DNA from: CAIWHR01 sp963734085 | GTDB taxonomy: Bacteria > Pseudomonadota > Gammaproteobacteria > Burkholderiales > Casimicrobiaceae | Assembly (NCBI GenBank): GCA_963734085.1 | Contig: CAVTFT010000007.1 | Span: forward strand, 1-64,000 | Length of the DNA: 64,000 bases | Direction: 5' to 3' | Shown here: one piece after another, positions 19,883-28,722 of the stretch | How the letters are laid out: every line of letters starts with the position of its first letter | Position numbering within the stretch: the stretch's first letter is position 1 | Notes under the pieces: generated by a model | The model's input: only the letters and a program-made list of their open reading frames with translations | Told to the model about the DNA's origin: nothing | Database searches by the model: none | Program-made: the position numbers and the translations under genes

Positions 19883-20875
19883 ATGAACGACGACACCCAG
19901 CCTCGCCGCGTCCGCCTCGCGCCCTTGACGGGCGAAGGCAGCGGGCCGCGCGGCGCCGCCGCGGAGTTCGTCCTCCGCGTCGCCGGGTTGCGCAAGTTCT
20001 ATGGCGAGAACGAAGTCGTCCGCGGCCTCGATTTCGAGATTCGCCGCGGCGAGTGCTTCGGCCTCCTCGGACCGAATGGTGCCGGCAAGACGACGACGCT
20101 GCGCTGCTGCCTCGGCCTCGTCGATCCCGACGGCGGAACCATCGAGATGGTCGGCGTGCCGGTGCCGCAGGCGGCGCGCGAGGCGCGCATCCGCGTCGGC
20201 GTCGTTCCCCAGGTCGACAATCTCGACCCCGATTTCACGGTGACCGAAAATCTGCGGATCTACGGCCGCTACTTTGCCATCGACCGCGCAACGCTCGCGG
20301 CACGCATTCCGCGACTCCTCGAGTTCGCAGGCCTGGCCGGCAAGGGCGATGCCGGCATCCGGACGCTGTCGGGTGGAATGAAGCGACGACTCACCCTCGC
20401 CCGTGCGCTCGTCAACGATCCGGAGCTGCTGATCCTCGACGAGCCGACGACGGGCCTCGACCCGCAGGCGCGCCACCTGATCTGGGACGGTCTGCGCCAG
20501 CTCCTGTCGCAGGGCAAGACGATTCTCCTGACCACGCATTTCATGGACGAAGCCGAGCGCCTCGCCACGCGCCTTGCCGTCATCGATCGCGGGACGATGA
20601 TCGCGTGCGACACACCGCAGGCGCTGATCGACGCGCACCTGGAACCGGAAGTGGTCGAGGTCTTCGGCGACGAGGCAAGAGCCTGGGCGGAGGCGCACGG
20701 CAGGAAGCTCGCGTCGCGCCTGGAGCTCGCCGGCGAAACCGCCTTCTGCTACGCGGCCGACGCCGCGCCGCTCCTGGCCGCGCTCGCCGCAACGGCGGGT
20801 GTACGTTATCTGCACCGGCCGGCGAACCTCGAGGATCTCTTCATCAAGCTCACCGGCCGCGAATTACGGGACTAG
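19883..20875 (+). CDS. ABC transporter ATP-binding protein, NodI/DrrA-like
   Basis: ATPase subunit of an ABC-2-type exporter, 330 aa, from ATG 19883. Walker A GPNGAGKTTT, signature LSGGMKRRL, Walker B LLILDEPTTGLD and H-loop TTHFMDEAERL are all present. About 90 extra C-terminal residues form the regulatory-type domain seen in NodI/CcmA-like ATPases. The permease gene follows after 3 bp. Relatives named NodI occur widely outside nodulating bacteria; the cargo here is unknown, and an envelope glycolipid or polysaccharide is only a guess. Confidence 0.92.
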   Translation: MNDDTQPRRVRLAPLTGEGSGPRGAAAEFVLRVAGLRKFYGENEVVRGLDFEIRRGECFGLLGPNGAGKTTTLRCCLGLVDPDGGTIEMVGVPVPQAAREARIRVGVVPQVDNLDPDFTVTENLRIYGRYFAIDRATLAARIPRLLEFAGLAGKGDAGIRTLSGGMKRRLTLARALVNDPELLILDEPTTGLDPQARHLIWDGLRQLLSQGKTILLTTHFMDEAERLATRLAVIDRGTMIACDTPQALIDAHLEPEVVEVFGDEARAWAEAHGRKLASRLELAGETAFCYAADAAPLLAALAATAGVRYLHRPANLEDLFIKLTGRELRD

Positions 20876-20878
20876 CAC

Positions 20879-21673
20879 ATGACGACAGCCGCCACACGCC
20901 TCTGGAAACCACCCGAGCTCTCGTTGCGCTTTACCGCGGTATGGCAACGCAACCTCCTCGTCTGGAAGAAGCTCGCCATCGCGAGCGTGCTCGGCAACAT
21001 CGCCGATCCGCTGCTCTACATGCTGGCGCTGGGCTACGGCATCGGCGCCTTCGTGCCCGAGGTCGGCGGCATGAAGTACATCGCGTTCATCGGCACCGGC
21101 ATGGTGTGCCAGAGCGCGATGTTCACGTCGAGCTTCGAAGCGATGTACTCGGCGTTCTCGCGCATGCACGTGCAGCGAACGTGGGAGGCGATCATCAATG
21201 CGCCGCTGTCGCTCGACGACGTCGTGTTCGCCGAATGGGTGTGGGCGGCGTCGAAAGCCGTCGTGTCGACCGCGGCGATCCTTGCCGTCATCATCGCGCT
21301 CGGCTTCGGCCACTCGTGGCTCGCGCTCTGGATAATTCCGCTCGGCTTTCTCGTCGGGCTTACGTTCGGCGCGTTCGGGCTGGTGATGAATTCGCTTGCG
21401 CCCAGCTACGATTTCTTCACGTATTTCTTCACGCTGGTGTTAACGCCGATGCTGCTGCTCTCCGGGGTGTTCTTTCCGGTCGACCAGATGCCCGCATCGC
21501 TACAGGGCGTCGCAGCGTTCCTGCCGCTGAAGCACGCGATCGATCTCGCGCGGCCGTTGCTGATGGGCAACGTGCCGGCCGACATCCTGTTGCATGTCGC
21601 GGTCCTCCTCGTCTATGCGGCGGCCGCGTATTTGGTCGCGCTGTTGCTGACCCGGCGGCGTTTGCTGCGCTGA
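20879..21673 (+). CDS. ABC-2 type transporter permease, NodJ-like
   Basis: Membrane subunit paired with the preceding ATPase (gap 3 bp). 264 aa with about six TM helices: a first segment around residues 35-55, several in the middle (AAILAVIIALGFGHSWLALW), and a last near the C-terminus. The C-terminal consensus region of ABC-2 permeases (LLLSGVFFPVDQMPASLQGV, then LPLKHAIDLARPLLMG) is well conserved. Cargo unknown. Confidence 0.9.
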   Translation: MTTAATRLWKPPELSLRFTAVWQRNLLVWKKLAIASVLGNIADPLLYMLALGYGIGAFVPEVGGMKYIAFIGTGMVCQSAMFTSSFEAMYSAFSRMHVQRTWEAIINAPLSLDDVVFAEWVWAASKAVVSTAAILAVIIALGFGHSWLALWIIPLGFLVGLTFGAFGLVMNSLAPSYDFFTYFFTLVLTPMLLLSGVFFPVDQMPASLQGVAAFLPLKHAIDLARPLLMGNVPADILLHVAVLLVYAAAAYLVALLLTRRRLLR

Positions 21674-21697
21674 AGCGGGCCGCCGACGCACGCGCGG

Positions 21698-22882
21698 ATG
21701 CCGATGGCCGAACGCTTTTTTGCGCCGTGCCCGCGCGGCCTCGAAACCGCGCTCGCCGTCGAGCTTTCCGCGCTCGGCGGCGAGTTCGTCGCCCCGGCCG
21801 AAGGCGGCGTCTCCTTTTCCGGACCGCGCGAGCTCGTCTATCGCGCCAACCTCGATTCGAGGCTCGCGAGCCGCATCCTGTGGCAGGTCGCGCACGGCCG
21901 ATATCGCGGCGAAGACGACCTCTACCGGCTCGCCCACGGCGTCGACTGGGCGACGCACTTCAAGGTCGAGCGCACGCTGCGCGTCGACGTTGCGGCAACC
22001 CGCTCGCCGCTCGCGAGCCTCGCGTTTGCGACGCTCCGGATCAAGGACGGTGTCTGCGACCGCTGCCGCGAGACTGCGGGCAGGCGGCCGTCGGTCGACA
22101 AGGAGCGCCCCGACATCCGCGTCCACGCCTACTTGACCGAGCGCGAAGCGACGCTCTATCTCGACACGTCCGGCGAGGCGCTCTTCAAACGCGGCTATCG
22201 GCGCGACGTCGACGCGGCGCCGCTGCGTGAGAATCTCGCCGCGGGTCTCGTCGCGCTCGCGGGCTGGTCGCCGGGGACGCCGTTCCTCGACCCGCTGTGC
22301 GGCAGCGGCACGATCGCGATCGAGGCGGCGATGATTGCCGCCGATCGCGCGCCGGGGCTTATCCGCACGTTCGGTTTTCAGAAGCTCTCGTGGTACGACG
22401 GTCCGACGTGGCAGCGCATCCGGCAGCGCGCGCACGATCGCGTACGGCCTCCCCCTTCCTTGCCGGCGATTTTCGCGAGCGACATCGACCCGCGCGCGCT
22501 CGCGCAATGCCGCGCCAATGCCGCCGCGGCGGATGTGGCTCACTGGATCGACCTTGCGCAACAGGACGTGCTGACACGCGCGGCGCCCGCAGCCTCGGGC
22601 ACGCTGATCGCGAATCCGCCCTACGGTCTGCGGTTGGACGACGAAGCGAAGCTCGCCGCCTTCTATCCCCGCCTCGGCGACGCGCTGAAGCGAAACTTCA
22701 CGGGCTGGACCGTTTGCCTTCTCACGGGGGATCTGCGGCTCGCAAAGCTGATCGGGCTCAAACCGTCGAGAAGAACACCGCTCTACAACGGCAATATCGA
22801 GTGCCGGCTGTTCCGGTTCGAGATCGTCGCCGGGCGGCCCGTGCGCATCCGCGCAGCGGAGTCCGGCGATACGCGGTGCTAG
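21698..22882 (+). CDS. rlmL: 23S rRNA guanine-N2 methyltransferase, RlmL-type (single domain)
   Basis: SAM-dependent methyltransferase that modifies 23S rRNA (G2445 in E. coli numbering). 394 aa: N-terminal ferredoxin-like/THUMP region (residues ~1-160; FAPCPRGLETALAVEL), then the Rossmann methyltransferase domain with FLDPLCGSGTIAIEAAMIAA (SAM binding) and the catalytic LIANPPYGLRL. The E. coli enzyme is a 702-aa fusion with the RlmK domain; only the RlmL half is present here, as is usual in Betaproteobacteria. A second in-frame ATG at 21704 could also be the start. It overlaps no neighbour and follows the ABC permease by 24 bp. Confidence 0.9.
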   Translation: MPMAERFFAPCPRGLETALAVELSALGGEFVAPAEGGVSFSGPRELVYRANLDSRLASRILWQVAHGRYRGEDDLYRLAHGVDWATHFKVERTLRVDVAATRSPLASLAFATLRIKDGVCDRCRETAGRRPSVDKERPDIRVHAYLTEREATLYLDTSGEALFKRGYRRDVDAAPLRENLAAGLVALAGWSPGTPFLDPLCGSGTIAIEAAMIAADRAPGLIRTFGFQKLSWYDGPTWQRIRQRAHDRVRPPPSLPAIFASDIDPRALAQCRANAAAADVAHWIDLAQQDVLTRAAPAASGTLIANPPYGLRLDDEAKLAAFYPRLGDALKRNFTGWTVCLLTGDLRLAKLIGLKPSRRTPLYNGNIECRLFRFEIVAGRPVRIRAAESGDTRC

Positions 22883-22921
22883 AATCGCGTCTGCACGCGG
22901 TTTCTCGCCCCCGCAACGACC

Positions 22922-23119
22922 ATGTTCCTTCCCTCCCGCCATTACGAATCCGAACACACGAGATTCATTCGTGAGCTGCTCGCGAAAAAGCCGGAAATCG
23001 TGGACCAGCAGATCACCGGCCGGGCGATCTGGTGGGACAAGCCGCCGCGCGAGCTCGCGCAGGAAAAGAAGATGGACGAAGGCCGCGTGCCGCAGCCTCC
23101 CTACGTCTATCAGTCCTGA
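22922..23119 (+). CDS. DUF3460 family protein (65 aa)
   Basis: Small cytoplasmic protein of a family largely limited to Betaproteobacteria. The characteristic features are visible: YESEHTRFIRELLAKKPEI at the N-terminus, GRAIWWDKPP in the middle, and the terminal PPYVYQS. Full-length for the family (about 60-65 aa). Function unknown. 39 bp downstream of rlmL. Confidence 0.9.
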   Translation: MFLPSRHYESEHTRFIRELLAKKPEIVDQQITGRAIWWDKPPRELAQEKKMDEGRVPQPPYVYQS

Positions 23120-23129
23120 CCCATTGACT

Positions 23130-23149
23130 CCGGCGTCCGCGGACGCCGG
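23130..23149. repeat. Perfect 20-bp palindrome between DUF3460 and GNAT genes
   Basis: Two 10-bp arms (CCGGCGTCCG / CGGACGCCGG) with no spacer, 8 bp before the GNAT start at 23158. As RNA it would fold as a strong short hairpin. It lacks a U tract, so it is not a standard terminator; it may attenuate transcription or be an operator. Confidence 0.6.
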
Positions 23150-23157
23150 AACGCCCA

Positions 23158-23748
23158 ATGTCCGCAGCGCTTTTCCCCGCCGGCAATCCCGCCCACGTGA
23201 TGTTCGCGCCGTTGGTCGAAGCGGATCTGCCGCTCCTCCACGGGTGGCTCAACGCGCCGCACGTGGTTGCCGGATATTCGCGCGTATCGAGCTCGCGTGA
23301 GGATGTCGTCGCCAAGTACGGGCCACGGATCGCCGGCGAGGTTCCGGTTCGCGGATTCGTCGCCTCCGTCGCAGAGCATCCGGTCGGCTACGTGCAGGTG
23401 TACCGCGTCGCCGACTTTCCCGACTACGCGGCGACGGTCGTGGATTTCGACGGAGCGGTGGCGATCGACGTGCTGATCGGCGAGGTCGAGTACACGCGGC
23501 GCGGTTTGGGCCCGCGCGTGATCGCCGCTGCCGTCGACGAGATCGTCTGGCCCGCGTTCCCGACGCCAACCTGCATCGCGACCCCCCGCGCCGACAACAC
23601 CGCGTCGTTGCGCGCATTTGCCAAGGCCGGATTCGCGCTGGTGCGCGCGATTCGCACCCCCGAGGGTGTGCCCGAGCTGCTGATGGAGCGCCGCCGCGCG
23701 GCGCTCCCGGCCGATCGGCAAGAGGTGCTTAGCGTTCGTCGGCCTTGA
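23158..23748 (+). CDS. GNAT-family acetyltransferase, AacA4/RimJ-like
   Basis: A 196-aa acetyl-CoA-dependent transferase of the group that includes aminoglycoside 6'-N-acetyltransferases and siderophore acetylases: N-terminal LVEADLPLLHGWLNAPHV, cofactor site EVEYTRRGLGPRVIAAAVDE, and late TPRADNTASLRAFAKAGFAL. The true substrate is unknown and resistance should not be assumed. Its 3' end overlaps the convergent surA gene by 20 bp. Confidence 0.85.
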   Translation: MSAALFPAGNPAHVMFAPLVEADLPLLHGWLNAPHVVAGYSRVSSSREDVVAKYGPRIAGEVPVRGFVASVAEHPVGYVQVYRVADFPDYAATVVDFDGAVAIDVLIGEVEYTRRGLGPRVIAAAVDEIVWPAFPTPTCIATPRADNTASLRAFAKAGFALVRAIRTPEGVPELLMERRRAALPADRQEVLSVRRP

Positions 23749-25072
23749 TCTCGACGTACGCGCGATCGCGCGTCTGCCGCAGCCATTCCTGAAACGCCTC
23801 GTCGGACTTGCGCTGGCGCAGCGCTTGGCGCGCCTGGTCGCGGTGGCGCTCGGCGGTGATGTCCTGCGTCCGCCGCTCGCTGACCTGGATGATGTGCCAG
23901 CCGAACTGCGTGCGCACCGGTTGCGAGATCTCGCCGATCTTGAGCTTGTTCATCACCGTTTCGAAATCGGGAACCGTGTCCCCGGGCGACAGCCAGCCCA
24001 GGTCGCCGCCCTTCACCGAGCTCGCGTCCTCGGAATTGAGCTTCGCCTGCTCCTCGAACTTGGCGCCGGTCTCGATCCGTTCCCTGATCCGATCGATCCG
24101 CGCCTTCCCCTCGGACTCCGAAACGACTTCGTTCACCTTGATCAGAATATGCCGCACGCGGGTCTGCTCGACGACCGTCGGCGCGTTGCGGCTGCGCGTC
24201 TCCTGCACCTTGACGATGTGAAAGCCGGTCGCCGAGCGCAGAACGTCCGACACGTCGCCGGGCTTCATCGTCGCCACCTTTTCCGCGAAAACGGTCGGCA
24301 GGCGCCCTGGCGCGCGCCAGCCCAGCGCTCCGCCCTGCAAGGCGTCCTGCGCATCCGAATAGCCGGCGGCGACCTGCGCGAAGTCAGCGCCGTCCCTGAT
24401 CTGCTTCAGCGCTTCCTCGGCGCGCCGGCGCTTCGCCTCGATCTGCTCCGGCGACGCCTGGTCCGGCACGATGACCAGGATGTGGGCGAGACGATACTCG
24501 ATGTCGCCGCCGCTCTGCGCGCTCTGCGAGGCGAGAAACGCGTCGACCTCCGCGTCGCTGACCGTGAGCCGCGCGTCGACCTCGCGCTCGCGCACCCGCT
24601 GGATGACGATTTCGTTGCGGATGTCCTCGCGGTATTGCGCGTAGGCAATGCCCTCCTTCGCAAGCACCTTGCGGAACTCGTCGGACGAGAGCTTGTTGTC
24701 CTGCGCGATCCGCTGAATCGCGCGCTCGACCTGCGTATCGTCGACGCGGACGCCGGATTCCTTGGCGAACTGCAGCACCGCGCGCTCGGTGATGAGGCGC
24801 TCGAGCAGCTGCTTTTCGAGCACCTCGCCGGCCGGCGGCGCGACGTTCTGTGCCTTCATCTGGGCGAGCACGGCGCGCTTCTGCTCGTTGATCTCGTATT
24901 GCGTCAGCGCCTCGTCGTTGACGATCGCCACGACGCGATCGAGCGGAACGCTGCGTTCGGTCGCCGGACGCGCGGCCGGCTGCGATTGGGCGGGCGATTG
25001 CGCCGTCGCGGTCAGCGCCGCGGCCATCGCGGCCGGCGCCATGATGGCGGTGAGGATGCGGGAGAGCGTCAT
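23729..25072 (-). CDS. surA: Periplasmic chaperone and peptidyl-prolyl isomerase SurA
   Basis: Periplasmic chaperone for outer-membrane proteins, including LptD encoded just upstream. 447 aa from ATG 25072 with a Sec signal peptide (AIMAPAAMAAALTATAQS). N-terminal SurA domain (DRVVAIVNDEALTQYEINEQ), then two parvulin domains (first around EYRLAHILVIVPDQAS, second around TRVRHILIKVNEVVSES), then the C-terminal helix. 34 bp downstream of lptD. In many relatives pdxA and rsmA follow surA; here the 3' end instead collides with the GNAT gene. Confidence 0.95.
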   Translation of the reverse strand: MTLSRILTAIMAPAAMAAALTATAQSPAQSQPAARPATERSVPLDRVVAIVNDEALTQYEINEQKRAVLAQMKAQNVAPPAGEVLEKQLLERLITERAVLQFAKESGVRVDDTQVERAIQRIAQDNKLSSDEFRKVLAKEGIAYAQYREDIRNEIVIQRVREREVDARLTVSDAEVDAFLASQSAQSGGDIEYRLAHILVIVPDQASPEQIEAKRRRAEEALKQIRDGADFAQVAAGYSDAQDALQGGALGWRAPGRLPTVFAEKVATMKPGDVSDVLRSATGFHIVKVQETRSRNAPTVVEQTRVRHILIKVNEVVSESEGKARIDRIRERIETGAKFEEQAKLNSEDASSVKGGDLGWLSPGDTVPDFETVMNKLKIGEISQPVRTQFGWHIIQVSERRTQDITAERHRDQARQALRQRKSDEAFQEWLRQTRDRAYVEIKADER

Positions 25073-25106
25073 GATGTGTCTATCCGGAAACCGGTCCGTG
25101 TGGTGC

Positions 25107-27473
25107 CTAAAACTCGGGGAAGTAATCGCCGCTGCGGTCGCGCGGCGACACCGTCGGGTCGTTCGTCTTGAGGTACCCCGGCACACTGCGGCGCAACAGA
25201 TCGAGCGGGCTCGTACCGAAACGCGCCAGACCATTGAGCTCGATCTGCAGGTAGATCGAATTGGTCGCCGTCTGTGTGGTCGTCGTCAAGCGCTGACCGA
25301 CCAGCCGCAGTACCCAGCAGCCCGCATTGTACTCGACGCCGCCGACCGCCTCCAGCGTCTTGCGGCCGAGGATCGAGTAGTTCCAGCGGCCGAGCAGCGT
25401 AATGCCCTCGGCGACGGGCCACTCGCCGGCGAGATCGAACTGGTTCAATTGCGTCTGGTTGGTCACCGGGTCGACAAACTGGCGGTTGTAGGTGTATTTG
25501 GCGCTCAAGACCCTGCCGGGTGCCGGCGTGTAGCGCACTCCGGCGTTCAGCTGTTCGGTCTGAGAAGAATCGAAGTTGTACTCCCACAGCGCGGCGAGCG
25601 CCCACGCTTCGGTGAGCCTTCCCTCGACGCCGAACAGCACATCGGACGTGGCAGCCGAGCGCGGCGCCTCGTTCAACACGACGCGCTGACCCTGGAAGTA
25701 GAAGCGCTCGCCGACGCCCACCCGGAGCCGTTCCCCTCCCGTTTCGGCGTTGAGCAAACGCGAGGTCAGCGCGAGCGTGAGCTGGTTGGCGTCGCCAATA
25801 CGGTCGTTGCCGAGGTAGCGGTTCACACTGAACAGCTGGCCGAAGTTGAAGTCGTCGACCGCCGTGTCGAAGGTGGGCGCGTTGCTCTGGTCGTGGTAGG
25901 GCACGTAGACGTAAAAGGCGCGCGGCTCGAGCGTGTGCACGAAATCGTTCCCGGCCAGGTTCCAGTCGCGCTCGAACACGAGACCGCCCTCCACCGAAGT
26001 GATCGGGATCACGTAGCTCTGCGTGCTCGGCACGTCGGGCCGGACTTCGTTCAGGTCGTACTCGCGCGCGTGGACGCCGGTCTTCGCCGTGAACGACCAG
26101 GCGGCGCCCTGCCGCGACCACGCGACCGTCGGCCAGGCGTAGACGCGCTGTCCGGTCGTCAGCGTGGGCTGGCGGAAATAGGCGTATTCGCCGGTGCCCG
26201 CGAAGGTGAGACCCTCCCAGTCGATCTCCTGCAACGCGAGCAGGAACTGCGGTACGCGGTTGTACGGCGCCGGCTGCGGCGCCGTCGGATCCTGCAGCGT
26301 CTGGAACGCCTGCGCCCGTGCTACCAGTGTCCACGGCCCGTTGACGTAGTTGAGCGCCCCTTCGCGGGGCAGCGTCGTCAGCGATGTGAGCGACACGCGG
26401 TCCGACAAATCGGTGAAGTAGGTGTCGTCGGACACCTTGTTGAGATTGACCGTTCCGGAGAGTCCCTTCAGCACCGACTCGAAGCTCTGGTTGTGCCTCC
26501 ACGCGAGCAGATAGCGGTCGGTGCCGGTCAGGCGGTCGTGCGGCAGGTCCTCGGCTTCGACGCTGCCGAACGACTGCTCGAACAGGTAGCGGAACTGACC
26601 GCCGACCTGGAACCCGCGCTTGGTCATGATCCGCGGCGTGATCGTCGCGTCGTAGTTGGGCGCGAGGTTGAGATAATAGGGAATCGACGCGTCGAAGCCG
26701 CGCGTGCCCGACGAGCCCAACGTCGGCGTGAGAAACCCGGACTTGCGTTCGGCCGACAGCGGAAACTCGAGCCAGGGCAGATAGGCGACCGACGCGCCGA
26801 GAAAATTGAGCGTCGCATCGTGCCCGGTGCCGACCATCCGCGAGCGGTCGACTTCGAGCTCGTCCATCCGAATGTACCAGTCATCGCGCGGGGCGACGCA
26901 CGTCGTGTAGCGCGCGTCGGAGGCCTCGTAGTGCTCCGGACCCGTGAACCGGATCTCGCCGGCCGACCCGCGCCCGCCGTTTTCGCCGATGTAATAGCGC
27001 GGCGAAGAGAAGAAGCCCGTTTCCGAGCCCCGCTTGAACCGCACCTCGGGGCCGGCGACCCAGTCGATGCCCTGCCGCAGCAGCACGTCGCCCTTCGCCC
27101 AGATTTCATCGTTCGGAAAATCGTAATGCAGCCAGTCCGCCAGCACCGTTTCGCGGCGCGTGCGAAGCTCGACCTTGCCGGTCGCCGTCGCTTCCTTGTT
27201 GAACACGCCTTCGACGTTGTCCGCGCGAAAGAAGATCACGCCGCTGTCGGGCGCAAACGGAGGACGCGGTGCGGCGGCGGGCGAAGCCCCTGGCGCCTTC
27301 GGCGCCGTGGTTCCCGGCGCGCCCAGCGGGGCACGCAGCGGTGGCGGGGTCAGTTGCTCCGCGGGCTTCAGCACGGCCGGCGGCACGGCGGAGGCATCGT
27401 CCTCGGCCGCAGCGACCCGGGATATTGCCACGAGCGCGAGCGCGATTGCCAAGGGATGCAGGCGAAAACGCAT
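25107..27473 (-). CDS. lptD: LPS-assembly outer-membrane protein LptD
   Basis: Outer-membrane beta-barrel that, with LptE, inserts LPS in the outer leaflet. 788 aa from ATG 27473, giving a good signal peptide (LHPLAIALALVAISRVAAAE); an ATG further upstream would spoil it. After a Pro/Ala-rich linker comes the OstA/jellyroll domain (GVIFFRADNVEGVFNKEAT, about residues 75-200), then the 26-strand barrel to the C-terminus. Cys residues in DARYTTCVAPRDDW and NAGCWVLRLVGQ are consistent with the inter-domain disulfides of LptD. Followed by surA and divergent from amgK. Confidence 0.95.
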   Translation of the reverse strand: MRFRLHPLAIALALVAISRVAAAEDDASAVPPAVLKPAEQLTPPPLRAPLGAPGTTAPKAPGASPAAAPRPPFAPDSGVIFFRADNVEGVFNKEATATGKVELRTRRETVLADWLHYDFPNDEIWAKGDVLLRQGIDWVAGPEVRFKRGSETGFFSSPRYYIGENGGRGSAGEIRFTGPEHYEASDARYTTCVAPRDDWYIRMDELEVDRSRMVGTGHDATLNFLGASVAYLPWLEFPLSAERKSGFLTPTLGSSGTRGFDASIPYYLNLAPNYDATITPRIMTKRGFQVGGQFRYLFEQSFGSVEAEDLPHDRLTGTDRYLLAWRHNQSFESVLKGLSGTVNLNKVSDDTYFTDLSDRVSLTSLTTLPREGALNYVNGPWTLVARAQAFQTLQDPTAPQPAPYNRVPQFLLALQEIDWEGLTFAGTGEYAYFRQPTLTTGQRVYAWPTVAWSRQGAAWSFTAKTGVHAREYDLNEVRPDVPSTQSYVIPITSVEGGLVFERDWNLAGNDFVHTLEPRAFYVYVPYHDQSNAPTFDTAVDDFNFGQLFSVNRYLGNDRIGDANQLTLALTSRLLNAETGGERLRVGVGERFYFQGQRVVLNEAPRSAATSDVLFGVEGRLTEAWALAALWEYNFDSSQTEQLNAGVRYTPAPGRVLSAKYTYNRQFVDPVTNQTQLNQFDLAGEWPVAEGITLLGRWNYSILGRKTLEAVGGVEYNAGCWVLRLVGQRLTTTTQTATNSIYLQIELNGLARFGTSPLDLLRRSVPGYLKTNDPTVSPRDRSGDYFPEF

Positions 27474-27669
27474 GCGCCGCGCCGAAGGAAGGTGCCGGAC
27501 CACAATGTTAAAATGCGCCATTCTAATGTACTAAAGTCGCCCGTACGCCCGATTGCGTAGAGCGCACCAATCGGTCGGACGGTTGACTCGCAACCCGCCA
27601 GGCGACTTCGCCGCGGGACGTCGATGTCCGCAACGGGCGAGGCCCGCGGCTCGCGCGCCCTGCCTCACA

Positions 27670-28722
27670 ATGCCCTCCGCCGCCCTGAATACGCACGCTG
27701 TCCGCGACGTTCGCTTCGACCTCGCTCGCAGCTGGGCCGCGGCGGTGCTCGGCACGGACGCATTCGCGATCGCGCCCGCCTCGGCCGATGCGAGCTTCCG
27801 CCGCTATTTCCGCATCACGCCCGACACGCCGTGGCGCGGACAGGCGACGCTGATCGTGATGGACGCACCGCCCCCGATGGAGGACTGCCGCCCGTTCGTG
27901 CACGTCGCGCGACTGCTCGATGCGGCGGGTCTCAACGCCCCGCTCGTGCTCGCGGCGGACCTCGAGCGCGGGCTGCTCCTCCTCACCGATCTCGGCGATC
28001 GAACCTATCTCGCAGCACTCGATCCGGCATCGGCGGCGGGTCTCTATTCGGATGCGATCGACGCGCTGATCCGCTGGCAGCGCGCGACGCGCGACGATGC
28101 CCTCCCGCGTTACGACGAGGCCTTGCTTGCGCGCGAGCTCGCGCTGTTCCCGGACTGGTACGTGGGGAGGCACATGAACGTCGAGCTTCGGCCCGACGAG
28201 CGTGCGACGCTCGCGGCCGCGTTCCGACAGATCCTCGACCACAATCTCCGGGAGCCGCAGGTGTACGTCCATCGCGACTATCACTCGCGCAACCTGATGG
28301 TCGCCGCGCCGAATCCCGGCGTCCTCGATTTCCAGGACGCGGTCGTCGGCCCGATCACCTACGATCTCGTGTCGCTGCTGCGCGACGCGTACATCGCCTG
28401 GGACGAGGAACGGCAGATCGACTGGGCGGTGCGTTACTGGGAGCGCGCGCGCACGGCGAAGCTTCCGGTCGGCGCCGATTTCGGCGCGTTCTGGCTCGAT
28501 TTCGAATGGATGGGCGTGCAGCGCCAGTTGAAGGTGCTCGGCATCTTCGCCCGGCTCCAGCATCGCGACGGCAAGTCGGCGTACGTTGACGACATGCCGC
28601 GCGTGATGACCTACGTCCGCGCGGCCTGCGCACGATATCGCGCGCTCGATCCGCTGCGGCAGTTGCTCGACGCGCTCGAAGCGCGCGCGCATCGCTCCCC
28701 GCCCGCGGTGAACCCCTCGTGA
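27670..28722 (+). CDS. amgK: N-acetylmuramate/N-acetylglucosamine kinase AmgK
   Basis: Anomeric kinase of the peptidoglycan-recycling route that bypasses de novo UDP-MurNAc synthesis. 350 aa from ATG 27670, of the aminoglycoside phosphotransferase fold: N-lobe SADASFRRYFRI, catalytic loop VYVHRDYHSRNLMV, metal site GVLDFQDAVVGP, then YDLVSLLRDAYIAW. The stop overlaps the murU start (GTGA). Divergent from lptD, the usual arrangement in Pseudomonas and Betaproteobacteria. Confidence 0.93.
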   Translation: MPSAALNTHAVRDVRFDLARSWAAAVLGTDAFAIAPASADASFRRYFRITPDTPWRGQATLIVMDAPPPMEDCRPFVHVARLLDAAGLNAPLVLAADLERGLLLLTDLGDRTYLAALDPASAAGLYSDAIDALIRWQRATRDDALPRYDEALLARELALFPDWYVGRHMNVELRPDERATLAAAFRQILDHNLREPQVYVHRDYHSRNLMVAAPNPGVLDFQDAVVGPITYDLVSLLRDAYIAWDEERQIDWAVRYWERARTAKLPVGADFGAFWLDFEWMGVQRQLKVLGIFARLQHRDGKSAYVDDMPRVMTYVRAACARYRALDPLRQLLDALEARAHRSPPAVNPS

